64,000 nucleotides of DNA from Caballeronia sp. NK8 (GTDB lineage Bacteria > Pseudomonadota > Gammaproteobacteria > Burkholderiales > Burkholderiaceae), in assembly GCF_018408855.1 (NCBI RefSeq), contig NZ_AP024323.1:248001-312000 (forward strand), given 5' to 3'. The notes beneath the pieces are model-generated. The model had not been told where the DNA came from. It ran no database searches and saw only the letters and a program-made list of their open reading frames with translations. How positions within the stretch are numbered: position 1 is the first letter of the stretch; each line of letters opens with the position of its first letter. The translations under genes were made by a program, and so were the position numbers. Shown in pieces: positions 19,096 through 29,621 of the stretch.

Positions 19096-20118
19096 TCAGG
19101 CTTCCAGCGCCAGCAACGCGAAGGTCGCGAGCCAGTGTTCGCCCATGTAATCGCCCGCGACATGCGCGATGCCCGACGCCAGATGTTCGTGCGCGGCGGC
19201 TTCGAGCACGGCGATGCGCGCATCGCCCGCCGGCAGCGCCCGCGCGATCGAGCGCTGGCACCACGCGCGGCTCAGGTTCAGGCCGTCGAGGTGCGCGAGC
19301 TTGCCGTCGCTGCGGTCGGTGACGGTGGCGGGCGTGAAGAGCGTCGCCGGCTCGCGCGCGGCGATGCGCGGCAGAAACCGGTCGAACCAGCCGACGAAGC
19401 GCTCGCCCGGCAGCACATGGCGCATCAGCACGGCTTCCATCAGCGATGGCGACAGGAACTCGTCGCCCGCGGGCTCCCACGCTTGGCAGCCTTCGTCCTT
19501 CTCGAACCAGCGCAACGCGGTTTCGCTCAGCAGGCGCTCGAACGCCGCATTCCGCACGACGCGCGCGTAGCCGGTCGCCAGCGTCAGCGCGAACGCCATG
19601 TTGAAGTGCGTGCCGACCCTCAGCGGATAGGTCGATTTCGGCAGGAATTCCTCGAAGCGCGCGACGAATGCGTCGGCGAGCGGCTGGAGCGTGCGGGCCC
19701 AGCGCGCGCCGTGGTCGGATTGCATCGAGTGCAACTGACCCGCGAGCGCGAGCAGCCACGCCCAGCCGTACGGGCGTTCGAAGCCGCGCGCGGCGGGGCG
19801 CTGCAGATAGGCGACTTCGGTTGCGACGTTGGCATCGGTGAAATGCGCGTCGATCACGGCGCGAATGCGCGGCGCTTCCGGCAAATCGGGAAAGCGGTCG
19901 ATGAGCCGCGCGATGAGCCAGTAACCGTGCACGCACGAATGCCAGTCGAAGCTGCCATAGAAGATCGGATGCAGCGCGCGCGGGCTTTGGACATCGGCCT
20001 CGCCCGACATGACGTGATCGAGCTTATTCGGATATTCGCGCGTCAGGTGGCCGAGCGCGACTCGCGCGAACTTCGACGCGAGCGCGGCGTCGAGCGTGAT
20101 CGATTGTTGCGGATTCAT
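19096..20118 (-). CDS. DUF2891 domain-containing protein
   Basis: A 340-residue soluble protein covering the whole DUF2891 family: REYPNKLDHVM, then FYGSFDWHSCVHGYW near 53-67, RPYGWAWLL, and a C-terminal GDYMGEHWLATFA. The His- and Trp-rich segments suggest an alpha/alpha-barrel enzyme, but no reaction is known. No signal peptide. Confidence 0.85.
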   Translation of the reverse strand: MNPQQSITLDAALASKFARVALGHLTREYPNKLDHVMSGEADVQSPRALHPIFYGSFDWHSCVHGYWLIARLIDRFPDLPEAPRIRAVIDAHFTDANVATEVAYLQRPAARGFERPYGWAWLLALAGQLHSMQSDHGARWARTLQPLADAFVARFEEFLPKSTYPLRVGTHFNMAFALTLATGYARVVRNAAFERLLSETALRWFEKDEGCQAWEPAGDEFLSPSLMEAVLMRHVLPGERFVGWFDRFLPRIAAREPATLFTPATVTDRSDGKLAHLDGLNLSRAWCQRSIARALPAGDARIAVLEAAAHEHLASGIAHVAGDYMGEHWLATFALLALEA

Positions 20119-20491
20119 GCAGTCCTCGTCGATACGAATCGTGATCCCGAGACTTTATCGATAAATAGTCGTCAAAATCTTTATTAAGGGTAATTACTTA
20201 CGCAGTGCGGACGGACTCATCGACGGAGCGCGTCCACAACCCGCCGCGAGCACGGCGAACGCTTTTGCGACAAGCCTGAGCGCGCGTCCGTGCGTATCGG
20301 CGCAGGCGGCGCGGGTGCGCGCCAAGGTGCTTTTCACGAGTACAGCAGTGCGTCTTTCGCGCGCCACGATCGCGCGCTTTCGCTCAAACCCTCGTATAAA
20401 CTTGCGCCCGAACGCCGCCAAGAGCGCCCGAGCCGGGGTCACGAGCCCCGGCACATGCCATCCAGCCAGTGACCAAGAGCTCAGAAACAAA
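20119..20491. other. intergenic region
   Basis: 373 bases. The left half is AT-rich (TATCGATAAATAGTCG and TTTATTAAGGG) and may hold the promoters of the DUF2891 gene and of kgtP. No ORF or RNA is supported. Confidence 0.4.
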
Positions 20492-21787
20492 ATGACCGAC
20501 ATTCCCGCTTATACCCCCGAGGACACCCGGCGCCGCGTTTTCGCGATCGTCGGCGCCTCGTCGGGCAATCTCGTCGAGTGGTTCGATTTCTATATCTACT
20601 CGTTCCTCGCGCTGTATTTCTCGGCGGCGTTCTTCCCGGGCGGCGACCCGACGGTTCAGTTGCTGAACACCGCCGGCGTTTTCGCGGCGGGCTTCCTGAT
20701 GCGCCCGATCGGCGGCTGGCTGTTCGGCCGCATCGCCGACAAGCACGGCCGCCGCAACGCGATGATGATCTCCGTGCTGATGATGTGCGGCGGCTCGCTC
20801 GTCATCACCTTCCTGCCGACCTACGCGACGATCGGCGCGTGGGCGCCGTTCCTGCTGCTGATCGCGCGCCTGTTCCAGGGCTTGTCGGTGGGCGGGGAGT
20901 ACGGCACCAGCGCCACGTACATGAGTGAAGTGGCGCTGCGCGGCCGGCGCGGCTTTTTCGCGTCGTTTCAGTACGTGACGCTGATCGGCGGCCAGCTCGC
21001 CGCGCTGCTCGTGCTCGTGATCCTGCAAATGTTTTTGTCGACGGAAGAGCTGAAGGCGTGGGGCTGGCGCATTCCGTTTTTCATCGGCGCGTGCGCGGCG
21101 CTGGTTTCGCTGTATCTGCGACGCTCGCTCGAGGAAACGTCGACCGCCGCAACGCGCGATCGCAAGGAAGCGGGCACGCTCGCCGGCCTGATGCAGCACA
21201 AGGGCGCGTTCATGACCGTCGTGGGCTTCACGGCGGGGGGCTCGCTGATTTTCTACACCTTCACGACCTACATGCAGAAGTATCTGGTCAACACGGCGGG
21301 CATGCACGCGAAGACCGCCAGCAACGTGATGACCGCCGCGCTCTTCGTCTACATGCTGCTGCAGCCGCTGTTCGGCGCGCTGTCGGACCGCATCGGCCGC
21401 CGCGCATCGATGCTGTGGTTCGGCGCGCTCGCCACCATCTGCACGGTGCCGCTGCTGCACGCGCTCTCCAGCGTGACGAGCCCGGTCATGGCGTTCGTGC
21501 TGGTGGTGATCGCGCTCGCGATCGTGAGCTTCTATACGTCGATCAGCGGTCTCATCAAGGCGGAAATGTTTCCGCCGGAAGTGCGCGCGCTGGGCGTCGG
21601 CCTGTCGTATGCGGTCGCCAACGCGGTGTTCGGCGGCTCGGCGGAATTCGTCGCGCTGAAGCTGAAGTCGCTGGGCAGCGAGTCGACGTTTTTCTGGTAC
21701 GTGACGGCGATGTGCGCGATCTCGCTCATCGTTTCATGGCGGATGCTCGATCCCAGCAAGGAAGGGTATCTGCGCAACGAGCCGTAA
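20492..21787 (+). CDS. kgtP: 2-oxoglutarate:H+ symporter (KgtP-type MFS)
   Basis: 431 residues, 12 spans, very close to E. coli KgtP (432 residues): [17 protein letters not shown] near 13-29, [33 protein letters not shown] and [13 protein letters not shown]. It imports 2-oxoglutarate or related dicarboxylates. The start is the internal ATG that gives the family length; the upstream extension lacks similarity. Confidence 0.9.
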   Translation: MTDIPAYTPEDTRRRVFAIVGASSGNLVEWFDFYIYSFLALYFSAAFFPGGDPTVQLLNTAGVFAAGFLMRPIGGWLFGRIADKHGRRNAMMISVLMMCGGSLVITFLPTYATIGAWAPFLLLIARLFQGLSVGGEYGTSATYMSEVALRGRRGFFASFQYVTLIGGQLAALLVLVILQMFLSTEELKAWGWRIPFFIGACAALVSLYLRRSLEETSTAATRDRKEAGTLAGLMQHKGAFMTVVGFTAGGSLIFYTFTTYMQKYLVNTAGMHAKTASNVMTAALFVYMLLQPLFGALSDRIGRRASMLWFGALATICTVPLLHALSSVTSPVMAFVLVVIALAIVSFYTSISGLIKAEMFPPEVRALGVGLSYAVANAVFGGSAEFVALKLKSLGSESTFFWYVTAMCAISLIVSWRMLDPSKEGYLRNEP

Positions 21788-22030
21788 CCCGGCTGGCCGC
21801 GCGCGCAACGCGCTGACGCAGGCGTTCTGTCGCGCGCGCGCCATCGGCGCACACGCTGTTGTCCGCCAGGCTTGCCGACGACGTTAGTATGGTGTTTTAT
21901 GCGGTATGTGGACGGCGCACCGGTCGAGGTGCGCAGCGATATTCGGGAACCGGATATGCACGCGCGCGGATCTCGCGCGCGCAACGCCGGCGCGCACCTT
22001 CGGGGGCGCCGGTCTGCCTGGAGCCTGTTC

Positions 22031-22702
22031 ATGGAAGATTTCGATGAAACGCTGTTCGTTGTCTGGCGAGCCAACCTGAATGTTCTGGTCGGTTCGCCGG
22101 GAGGCGCCGGACGCCTCGCACGCATGATGAATTTCTCGCCGACGTTCATGAAGCTGATCGTCGCGGGCCAACGCGATTTCAATGAGGAGTTCGTGCGCGG
22201 CATCGAACTCGTGACCGGCCTGCCGCCGCACTGGATGGACGAACGCCGCGCCGCGAGCGAGGTTCCGCGCGACGTACAGCGCGCCATCGACGAAGAAACG
22301 CCGATGGCGGTGTTTCGCGGCACGGCGCATCCCGCGCCGAAGCGCTCGGTGCTGCGCGGCCCGGAGCCGCTGTTGTCCCAGACAGAAGCGACGCGCCGCG
22401 TCGCCGATCTTGCCCAGCAGCAGGCCGAAGTCAACCGCCGCGATCTGCTCTTTCGCAAGAATCGCGAACTGCTTTCACAGGATTTGCGCCGCCTGGAGCG
22501 CCAGCTCGGCCTGCTGCAGGTCGACGCGATGCAGCCGAAGGTCGACGAGCTGATCGCCTCGGATCGCATGAGCGAGGCGGCGAAGGCCGACCTGACCGGG
22601 CGTCTCGAACAGATCGACAAGCACGTGAAACTTTTACATCAGCATGTCGAGAAGCTGGTGATGCTGCTGTCGAGCCCGGACGAGCCCGAGGCGGGCGAGT
22701 AA
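22031..22702 (+). CDS. HTH-like protein with coiled-coil tail, function unknown
   Basis: 223 residues. ATG 22031 has GGAG seven bases upstream. Residues 15-60 look like a Cro/CI-type helix-turn-helix (GRLARMMNFSPTFMKLIVAG, FNEEFVRGIELVTG). Residues about 120-215 are heptad-rich and charged (LAQQQAEVNRRDLLFRKN), so the protein likely dimerises through a coiled coil. I do not recognise the family; a DNA-binding role is a guess. Confidence 0.55.
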   Translation: MEDFDETLFVVWRANLNVLVGSPGGAGRLARMMNFSPTFMKLIVAGQRDFNEEFVRGIELVTGLPPHWMDERRAASEVPRDVQRAIDEETPMAVFRGTAHPAPKRSVLRGPEPLLSQTEATRRVADLAQQQAEVNRRDLLFRKNRELLSQDLRRLERQLGLLQVDAMQPKVDELIASDRMSEAAKADLTGRLEQIDKHVKLLHQHVEKLVMLLSSPDEPEAGE

Positions 22703-22705
22703 CTA

Positions 22706-22867
22706 CTACTTCTTCTTGCCGTCCTTCGGGAGATCCGGCTCCGGGTGCACCGCGATCGGATCGCTCGCGGGAAAGGTTTCTTCCAGCGCTTCGTCAAGCA
22801 AGTCCTCTTCGCTATCCGGTTTCGGTTGCTCCTGTTTCGAATGTTCATCCCGGCTGGCTTTCGTCAT
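22706..22867 (-). CDS. small acidic conserved protein, 53 residues
   Basis: A 53-residue hydrophilic protein with the core LDEALEETFPASDPIAV, a segment I recognise from short conserved proteins in many proteobacteria, and a lysine-rich end. It is convergent with the HTH/coiled-coil gene, with three bases between the stops. Function unknown. Confidence 0.7.
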   Translation of the reverse strand: MTKASRDEHSKQEQPKPDSEEDLLDEALEETFPASDPIAVHPEPDLPKDGKKK

Positions 22868-22930
22868 GGCGCGCTCCGTGATGCGAAGTCATGGTCGATT
22901 CAATATAGCAGCCTCGATGCGCCCGCGCAG

Positions 22931-23995
22931 TCAGCCTTCCCGGCGGTAATCCGCGGGGCGCACGCCCGTCCACTTCCGGAACGCGCGTCGGAACGCGCTC
23001 GGTTCGGCGAAGCCGAGCGCATCGGCGATCTGCGGGATCGTCTGCTGTGTGTGGGCGAGGCGCGCGATCGCGAGATCGCGTCTGAGCGCGTCCTTGATCG
23101 TCTGATAGGTCAGCCCTTCCTGCTTCAGCCGCCGCCTCAGGGTCGCTTCCGCCATGTTCAGCGCCGCCGCGATGCTCTCGGCCTCGGGCCAGTCGGTCGG
23201 CGCGGTCTGCCGCAGACGCGTGCGGATGCGCGCCGCGAGCGAGTCCGGATTGCGATATTTCACGATGAAATTTGCCGGCGCATCGCGCAGAAAGCGCTTG
23301 AGCGTCGCGGGCGTCTGCACGACCGGCAGCGCCGCGCAGTCTGCGGACAAGTCGACGAACGAGCGCGGCGCGTCGAAACGCAGGTCATCGCAGAACATCA
23401 GCCGGTATTCGTCGCGGGCAGCGGGCTCGGCGCAGCGCAGATGCGCGGCGAGCACCGGAATGCGCCGCCCGACCAGCCAGCACAGCAGCCCGTACACGAG
23501 GATGAAACCCGTCGCGTAGGCGAACATGGACTTCTCCGCGCCCTTGTCATCGAGCCAGACGCGCACGCGCTTTTCGTCGATATCGGGCTCGAAGCTCAGT
23601 TCGTCGAGCACGAGCCGCATGAAGCCCGCGATGCGCGCGAGCGCCTGCGCGCCGTCGCGCGAGGACAGCGCCGCGTGGCACAGCAGCACGAAGCTGCCGC
23701 GCCGCATCGGGTGGGCGTCCTGGCCGAAGAATTCGTCGTCGAGGGCATCGGCGGTGGCGTTCCACAGCTTGCCGTACTGCACGGGCGACACGCGCGCGCG
23801 CGGCGAATCGAGCGTCGCCGGCGCGATGCCCGCCGCGGCCAGCAAGGTCTCGCGCGCGACCCCGCGCGCCTCGGCGCAACGCAACGCCGCTTCGACGAGA
23901 CTGACGGAAATCGAGTCGCGCTCGATCTTCTTTTTCGGACTTGGGGTTGTCACTAGGTGGCCAAAGCGCTCAGTTAGCGTGATCGTTTTGGGCAT
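22931..23995 (-). CDS. AraC-family regulator with OruR-type N-terminal domain
   Basis: 354 residues. Residues about 30-220 form an arabinose-binding-like (OruR/ArgR-type) effector domain, and the C-terminal 100 residues are the double HTH (MAEATLRRRLKQEG, then IADALGFAEPSAFRRAFRKWTG). It is divergent from the acyl-CoA operon at 24136, so it is probably its regulator. The effector is unknown. Confidence 0.9.
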   Translation of the reverse strand: MPKTITLTERFGHLVTTPSPKKKIERDSISVSLVEAALRCAEARGVARETLLAAAGIAPATLDSPRARVSPVQYGKLWNATADALDDEFFGQDAHPMRRGSFVLLCHAALSSRDGAQALARIAGFMRLVLDELSFEPDIDEKRVRVWLDDKGAEKSMFAYATGFILVYGLLCWLVGRRIPVLAAHLRCAEPAARDEYRLMFCDDLRFDAPRSFVDLSADCAALPVVQTPATLKRFLRDAPANFIVKYRNPDSLAARIRTRLRQTAPTDWPEAESIAAALNMAEATLRRRLKQEGLTYQTIKDALRRDLAIARLAHTQQTIPQIADALGFAEPSAFRRAFRKWTGVRPADYRREG

Positions 23996-24135
23996 AGGCT
24001 AACGTCCGGCGATTGCCTAGACTCGTGCTCAGCCGGCCCCTTCGCCCCTCATCGACCGGGCGAGCGGCGGCCAGAAAGTTTACACGATCGATGCCGCGAG
24101 GCTCGCCGCCCAGCCCCACTTACCGAAATCGAAAC

Positions 24136-25272
24136 ATGATCGACGCATTCCTCACCGAAGAGCAGCGCATGATCCGCGACGCGGCTCGCCAGTTCGCAAC
24201 CGAAGTGCTCGCGCCGAACGCCGGTCAGTGGGACAAGGATGGCGCGATCCCCGACGCCGTCGTGCGGCAACTGGGCGAACTCGGCCTGCTCGGCATGATC
24301 GTGCCCGCCGAACTCGGCGGCACGTTCAGCGACTACACCGCCTACGCGCTCGCGATGGAAGAGATCGCCGCCGGCTGCGCCTCGTGCGCGACGCTGATGA
24401 GCGTGCACAACTCCGTCGGCTGCGGTCCGATTCTCGCCTACGGCACGGACGCGCAGAAAGCCGAATGGCTGCCGAAGCTCGCGAGCGGCGAGATCATCGG
24501 CGCGTTCTGCCTGACCGAGCCGCAGGCGGGCTCGGAGGCGAACAACCTGCGCGTGCGCGCCGTCGAAAAGAACGGCCAGTGGGTTCTCTCCGGCAGCAAG
24601 CAGTTCGTGACGAACGGCAAGCGCGCGGGCGTGGCGATCGTGTTCGCCGTCACCGATCCCGATCTCGGCAAGCGCGGCATTTCGGCCTTCATCGTGCCGA
24701 CGGATACGCCCGGCTTCAATGTCGGCGCGCCGGAGCACAAGCTCGGCATCCGCGCGTCCGATACCTGCCCGATCACCTTCGACGAGTGCGCGATTCCCGC
24801 CGCGAATCTGCTCGGCAAGCGCGGCGAGGGTCTGAAGATCGCGTTGTCGAATCTGGAAGGCGGGCGCATCGGCATCGCGGCGCAGGCGCTCGGTATCGCG
24901 CGCGCGGCCTTCGATGCGGCACGCGCGTATGCGAAAGAGCGCGTGCAGTTCGGCAAGCCGATCCACGAGCATCAGTCGGTCGCGAACATGCTCGCAGACA
25001 TGCAGACGCAGATCAATGCCGCGCGTCTGCTGATTCATCACGCGGCGCGCATGCGTACGGAAGGCATCGCGTGTTTGTCGGAGGCGTCGCAGGCGAAGCT
25101 GTATGCGTCGGAGATGGCCGAGCGCGTCTGTTCCGATGCGATCCAGATTCACGGCGGCTACGGTTACTTGCAGGATTATCCGGTGGAGCGTCACTATCGC
25201 GATGCGCGCATCACGCAGATCTATGAAGGCACGAGCGAAGTGCAGCGCATGGTGATCGCACGCAACGTTTGA
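24136..25272 (+). CDS. acyl-CoA dehydrogenase (short or branched chain type)
   Basis: 378 residues, first gene of the operon. It has [15 protein letters not shown] (FAD-binding strand), the C-terminal IHGGYGYL and the catalytic-Glu segment [17 protein letters not shown]. This is the class with the base near the C-terminus, as in short-chain and isobutyryl-CoA dehydrogenases. With a 3-hydroxyisobutyryl-CoA-hydrolase-like gene two positions on, isobutyryl-CoA (valine catabolism) is a good guess. Start by family length. Confidence 0.9.
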   Translation: MIDAFLTEEQRMIRDAARQFATEVLAPNAGQWDKDGAIPDAVVRQLGELGLLGMIVPAELGGTFSDYTAYALAMEEIAAGCASCATLMSVHNSVGCGPILAYGTDAQKAEWLPKLASGEIIGAFCLTEPQAGSEANNLRVRAVEKNGQWVLSGSKQFVTNGKRAGVAIVFAVTDPDLGKRGISAFIVPTDTPGFNVGAPEHKLGIRASDTCPITFDECAIPAANLLGKRGEGLKIALSNLEGGRIGIAAQALGIARAAFDAARAYAKERVQFGKPIHEHQSVANMLADMQTQINAARLLIHHAARMRTEGIACLSEASQAKLYASEMAERVCSDAIQIHGGYGYLQDYPVERHYRDARITQIYEGTSEVQRMVIARNV

Positions 25273-25300
25273 CAGCGCCAAAAAAATACACGGAGACGCA

Positions 25301-27013
25301 ATGAACGACGCCAGCAGCTTCATCGAAGCGCGAGACTTTCTGTTTGCGCATCGCACGGATTACGACACCGCGTATCGCGAGTTCAAGTGGCCGTCGCTCG
25401 ACCGCTTCAACTGGGCGCTCGATTATTTCGATCCGATGGCGCGCGGCAACGATGCGCCCGCGCTGCATATCGTCAACGAAGGCGGCAGCGAGACGCGCCT
25501 GTCGTTCGCGCAGATGAGCGAGCGCTCGGCGCGCGTCGCGAATCATTTGCGCGGTTTGAATGTGAAGCGCGGCGAGCGCATCCTCCTGATGCTGCCGAAC
25601 CGCGTCGAGCTATGGGAAACGATGCTGGCCGCGATGAAGCTCGGCGCGATCGTCCTGCCCGCGACGACGCAACTCGCGAGCGCCGACCTGCGCGATCGCA
25701 TCGCGCTCGGTGGCGTGCAGCACGTGATCGTCGATGCGGCGGAGACGCAGAAATTCGATGGCATCGACGTGCCGGGATTGCGCATCGCCGTGGGTGGCGC
25801 GCAGGGCGACTGGCTCGCGTATGAAGCCGCCTACGATGCATCGCCCGAGTTCGCTTCGGATGCCGAAACGAATGCGAACGATCCGTATCTGCTCTACTTT
25901 ACGTCGGGGACGACGTCGAAGCCGAAGCTCGTCGCGCACACGCATCAGAGCTATCCGGTCGGCCATCTGTCGACGATGTACTGGATCGGCCTGCAACCCG
26001 GCGACGTGCACTGGAACATCAGCTCGCCCGGCTGGGCGAAACACGCGTGGAGCTGTTTCTTCGCGCCGTGGAACGCGCAGGCATGCGTGTTCATCTACAA
26101 CTTCAGCCGTTTCGATGCCGCCCGCGCGCTCGATGTGCTCGTGAAGCACGACGTCACGACGCTCTGCGCGCCGCCGACCGTGTGGCGCATGCTCGTGCAG
26201 GAGCCGCTCGCATCGTACAAGGTGAAGCTGCGCGAGATCGTCGGCGCGGGCGAGCCGCTCAATCCCGAAGTCGTCGAGCGCGTGCAGGCCGCGTGGGGCG
26301 TGCCGATCCGCGATGGCTATGGCCAGACCGAAACCACCGCGCAGATCGCCAACACGCCGGGCCAGCGGCTCGTGCCCGGCTCGATGGGCCGCCCGCTGCC
26401 GGGTTATCGCGTGGCGCTGCTCGATCCGGACGGCAATCCGGCGGAGGAGGGCGAGATCGCGCTCGCGCTCGCGCTCGATCCGCCGCCGCTCGGCCTGATG
26501 ACCGGTTACGCCGACAATCCGAAGGCCACCGAGAACGCGATGCGCGGCGGCTTCTATCGCACGTCGGATGTGGCGGCGCGGGGCGCGGATGGCTATTTCG
26601 TCTACGTCGGCCGCGCGGACGACGTGTTCAAGTCGTCGGATTACCGGCTGAGCCCGTTCGAGCTGGAGAGCGTGCTGATCGAGCACGAAGCGATCGCGGA
26701 AGCAGCCGTGGTGCCGAGCCCCGATCCGCTGCGTCTTTCGGTGCCGAAGGCGTTCGTCACGCTGCGCCACGGCTATTCGATCGGCCCTGAACTCGCGAAG
26801 AGCGTGTTCGCGTTCTCGCGCGAGCGGCTTGCGCCGTACAAGCGCATTCGCCGCCTCGAATTTGCGGAGTTGCCGAAGACGATCTCGGGCAAGATCCGCC
26901 GCGTCGATCTGCGCCGACAGGAAATCGCGCGCACGCAGGACGGCGTGCGCGGCGAGTTCGAGTTCTGGGAAGAGGATTTCCCGGAGCTGCGGCAGACCAG
27001 CAAGGCCGACTAA
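25301..27013 (+). CDS. acyl-CoA synthetase (AMP-forming)
   Basis: 570 residues of the ANL superfamily, nearest the medium-chain ACSM type. It has P-loop TSGTTSKPKLV near 199-209, DGYGQTETT near 337-345 and the C-terminal catalytic Lys in KTISGKIRR. CGGAG lies seven bases before ATG. It would activate a short or branched acid to its CoA ester, feeding the dehydrogenase upstream. Confidence 0.9.
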   Translation: MNDASSFIEARDFLFAHRTDYDTAYREFKWPSLDRFNWALDYFDPMARGNDAPALHIVNEGGSETRLSFAQMSERSARVANHLRGLNVKRGERILLMLPNRVELWETMLAAMKLGAIVLPATTQLASADLRDRIALGGVQHVIVDAAETQKFDGIDVPGLRIAVGGAQGDWLAYEAAYDASPEFASDAETNANDPYLLYFTSGTTSKPKLVAHTHQSYPVGHLSTMYWIGLQPGDVHWNISSPGWAKHAWSCFFAPWNAQACVFIYNFSRFDAARALDVLVKHDVTTLCAPPTVWRMLVQEPLASYKVKLREIVGAGEPLNPEVVERVQAAWGVPIRDGYGQTETTAQIANTPGQRLVPGSMGRPLPGYRVALLDPDGNPAEEGEIALALALDPPPLGLMTGYADNPKATENAMRGGFYRTSDVAARGADGYFVYVGRADDVFKSSDYRLSPFELESVLIEHEAIAEAAVVPSPDPLRLSVPKAFVTLRHGYSIGPELAKSVFAFSRERLAPYKRIRRLEFAELPKTISGKIRRVDLRRQEIARTQDGVRGEFEFWEEDFPELRQTSKAD

Positions 27014-27029
27014 AACAGGAATCCCCACG

Positions 27030-28202
27030 ATGATCGATGTCATGCACGACGGCGCGGCCGTCGCGATTCGTCTCGCCCGCACGCCGGCCAATGCGACAGC
27101 CGCGCCTGAAGTCGGCGTCGAGATCGTCAACCGGGTGGCGATCGTCACGCTCGACCGTCCGCACGCGTTGAACGCGCTGTCGCACGACATGATCGCGCGC
27201 CTCACGGAGATTTTCGCCCGCTGCGCCGGGGACGATTCGATCGTCGCGGTCGTACTGCGCGGCGCGGGCGACAAGGCGTTTTGCGCGGGCGGCGACGTGC
27301 GCAAGCTCTATCACGCCGCGCGCAATGATCCGCATCACGAAACGCCGTGGCTGAAATTCTTCATCGACGAATATCGGCTCGATTACACCGTGCATCGCTT
27401 TGCGAAGCCGGTGATCGCGCTGATGGACGGCATCGTGATGGGCGGTGGCATGGGGCTCGCGCAAGGCGCGGCGCTGCGCCTTGCGACCGAGCGCACGCGC
27501 ATGGCGATGCCGGAAACGCGCATCGGCCTGCTGCCCGACGTCGGCGCGACGCACTTCCTGCGCGTGTTGCCACGCGATCTCGCGCTTTACGTCGGACTGA
27601 CGGGCGCGCGGCTTTCGGGCGCCGATGCGAAACGCGTCGGGCTCGCGGACGAGTGCGTGCCGTCGACATGGCTGCGCGGCTTCGTCGAGCGTCTCGAAGC
27701 GCTGCGCTGGGATGATGCGCAAGACGCCATGACACAACTGAAGCGCGTGTTCGTGCCGGGCGCGAATATCGAACGCCACGCGCCGCTCGACGATATCCGC
27801 GCGCAGATCAGGCGTCATTTCTCCGCGTGCGCGACGGGCGGCGCGGAGCGCATCGCGGCCTCGCTCGCGACGGACGATTCGGAGTGGGCGCGCGCGACGC
27901 TCGCCACCCTCGCCAGCCACTCGCCGACGATGCTGGAAGTGACCTGTCACGCGCTGCTGCGAGGCCGTCAGATGACGCTGGCGGATTGCTTTCGCATGGA
28001 ACTGGGCATCGTGTACCGCGCTATCGACGACGGCGATTTCGTCGAAGGCGTGCGCGCGCTCATCATCGACAAGGACGAGCGGCCGCGTTTCGCGCCGTCG
28101 ACGCTTTCGCAAGTGCGCGCCGAGCGCGTGCAGCACTTTCTCTCGTCGCCGTGGCGCAGGGAGATGCATCCGCTCGCGGAACTGGGCGCGTCAATCTCCT
28201 GA
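27030..28202 (+). CDS. enoyl-CoA hydratase/isomerase family, 3-hydroxyisobutyryl-CoA hydrolase-like
   Basis: 390 residues, too long for a plain hydratase and right for the HIBCH type. It has the oxyanion segment AFCAGGDVRKLY near 88-99, GIVMGGGMGL and MPETRIGLLPDVGATHFL, with Glu and Asp at the HIBCH active-site positions. It follows the synthetase by 16 bases with AGGA before ATG. It is last of the three-gene operon; valine or branched-acid breakdown is the likely pathway. Confidence 0.85.
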   Translation: MIDVMHDGAAVAIRLARTPANATAAPEVGVEIVNRVAIVTLDRPHALNALSHDMIARLTEIFARCAGDDSIVAVVLRGAGDKAFCAGGDVRKLYHAARNDPHHETPWLKFFIDEYRLDYTVHRFAKPVIALMDGIVMGGGMGLAQGAALRLATERTRMAMPETRIGLLPDVGATHFLRVLPRDLALYVGLTGARLSGADAKRVGLADECVPSTWLRGFVERLEALRWDDAQDAMTQLKRVFVPGANIERHAPLDDIRAQIRRHFSACATGGAERIAASLATDDSEWARATLATLASHSPTMLEVTCHALLRGRQMTLADCFRMELGIVYRAIDDGDFVEGVRALIIDKDERPRFAPSTLSQVRAERVQHFLSSPWRREMHPLAELGASIS

Positions 28203-28301
28203 CGGAATTCGCAAGCAAATGTTTCTGCGGCGAACCGTCGAAATGGCCGATGGTCGAAAGGGCTCACTGATCATCGGACAATTCAAGAGGAGGAACCCAT
28301 C

Positions 28302-29012
28302 ATGCCGAACCGCACGTCACGGCGCGCGCTTCTGTCGGCCGGCATCGCATTCGCGCTGATCGCGCCGGCCGCATCGTATGCACAGATCAATCTTCAGCAA
28401 TTCGGCTTCGGCAGCGGCAAGTCCGACGTGGCGGCTGGCGCGAACGGCGCGGCGCAGCCTTCGGCCATGAGTTCGCTCGTGCAGAGCTATCTCGGCGCGA
28501 ATCAGCAGGTGCTGTCGGGACAATCGAGCCTCGCTTCGGCGATGGGCATGGCGGGCGTCGCGAGTCAGGCGCAATCGGCGGCGGGGCTGTTGTCGGGCGC
28601 GTCGGGCGGCAGCGGCGTGCCGAGCACGAGCGTGCTGTCGCAACTCGGCGGCACGCAGCAAAGCGTGTCGCAATCGCTGTTGCAGGCATTGTCGAGCGGC
28701 TCCGCGACGCCGCCGACTGCCGCGAGCAAGCAGACCTTCAGCGATGGCCTCGCGTCGCTGGGCCAGGGCGTGAAGCAGTACGCCGGCCTGCAATCGAATC
28801 TCGGCTCGGTGGCGAATTCGATGAACATGTCCTCGCTCCTGCAGGCCGGCTCGAATCCGGCGACGGCGCAGGCGGCGACTTATATCGCGCAATCGGCGCC
28901 GGGACAGTTGCAGTCGCTCGTGCAGACGCTCACGCAAGCGGTGCAGTATGCGAACGCCAACGGCATCTCGGTGCCGTCCATCGCGACATCGGCGTTGAGC
29001 GGCGTGAAGTGA
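28302..29012 (+). CDS. exported Ser/Ala/Gln-rich protein, unknown
   Basis: 236 residues with a Sec signal peptide (RRALLSAGIAFALIAPAASYAQ). The mature part is low in charge and rich in Ser, Ala, Gly and Gln, with repeating amphipathic helices (QSLLQALSSG, SLVQTLTQAVQYAN). There is AGGAGG before the ATG and a terminator just downstream. No family is recognised; a periplasmic or surface protein is likely. Confidence 0.65.
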   Translation: MPNRTSRRALLSAGIAFALIAPAASYAQINLQQFGFGSGKSDVAAGANGAAQPSAMSSLVQSYLGANQQVLSGQSSLASAMGMAGVASQAQSAAGLLSGASGGSGVPSTSVLSQLGGTQQSVSQSLLQALSSGSATPPTAASKQTFSDGLASLGQGVKQYAGLQSNLGSVANSMNMSSLLQAGSNPATAQAATYIAQSAPGQLQSLVQTLTQAVQYANANGISVPSIATSALSGVK

Positions 29013-29026
29013 TGTGACGCGCAAAG

Positions 29027-29065
29027 AAAAAGCGGCGAGGCTCACAGGAGCCTCGCCGCTTTTTT
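29027..29065 (+). terminator. rho-independent terminator
   Basis: A 13-bp stem AGCGGCGAGGCTC / GAGCCTCGCCGCT followed by TTTTT, 15 bases past the preceding stop. Confidence 0.9.
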
Positions 29066-29084
29066 GTAGAAGCGATTCCGTCCG

Positions 29085-29621
29085 CTAACCGGTCGCATGC
29101 CGCATCGCAAGACGCCTGAGCACGGGCAGCGCGTGCGGCCGGCGCTCGGGCGTCAAGGGCGGAAGGTACGAGATATCGGAGACATCCGCCAGTTGCTGCG
29201 TGAGCGGGTCCGGATCGAGCACTTCGAGCGCGGGCGGCTCGACCGGCTCGGCGTTGACGTGCTCCGGTTCGTCGACGCTGATGCCGAGCGCATGGCGCAC
29301 ATCCACGCCGCGAATGTGCACTGCGTAGCCGGCTTCATGCAGCAAGCGCTCGCGCGACTTCCAGAATTCGACCGCCGAGGGCGTCATGGGATGGTGCGAC
29401 ACGTATTCGACCACGATCTCATAGCCGCGGACTTTCGGGTAATTCAAGAGCAATTTACCCGAACGGATATAACGGATGTAGCGGTCGATTTTCTTCGTGA
29501 GCAAATCCTGATGTTCTCTTTCATCGCGCCAGTCGAGCTCGTCGAAGAGCCCGACATATACGCGCCTGAAGAGAATGTTCACTCCGATGTAATCGATGGC
29601 GTCCACGTCGCGCAGAGACAT
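29085..29621 (-). CDS. DUF6572-like protein with C-terminal extension
   Basis: 178 residues. ATG 29621 has AGGGG about seven bases upstream and is preferred to the TTG two codons earlier. Residues 1-80 (DAIDYIGVNI, DELDWRDEREHQDLLTKKIDRYIRYI) resemble the small DUF6572 group; this link is from memory. The C-terminal 80 residues are proline-rich and unrecognised. Cytosolic, function unknown. Confidence 0.55.
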   Translation of the reverse strand: MSLRDVDAIDYIGVNILFRRVYVGLFDELDWRDEREHQDLLTKKIDRYIRYIRSGKLLLNYPKVRGYEIVVEYVSHHPMTPSAVEFWKSRERLLHEAGYAVHIRGVDVRHALGISVDEPEHVNAEPVEPPALEVLDPDPLTQQLADVSDISYLPPLTPERRPHALPVLRRLAMRHATG

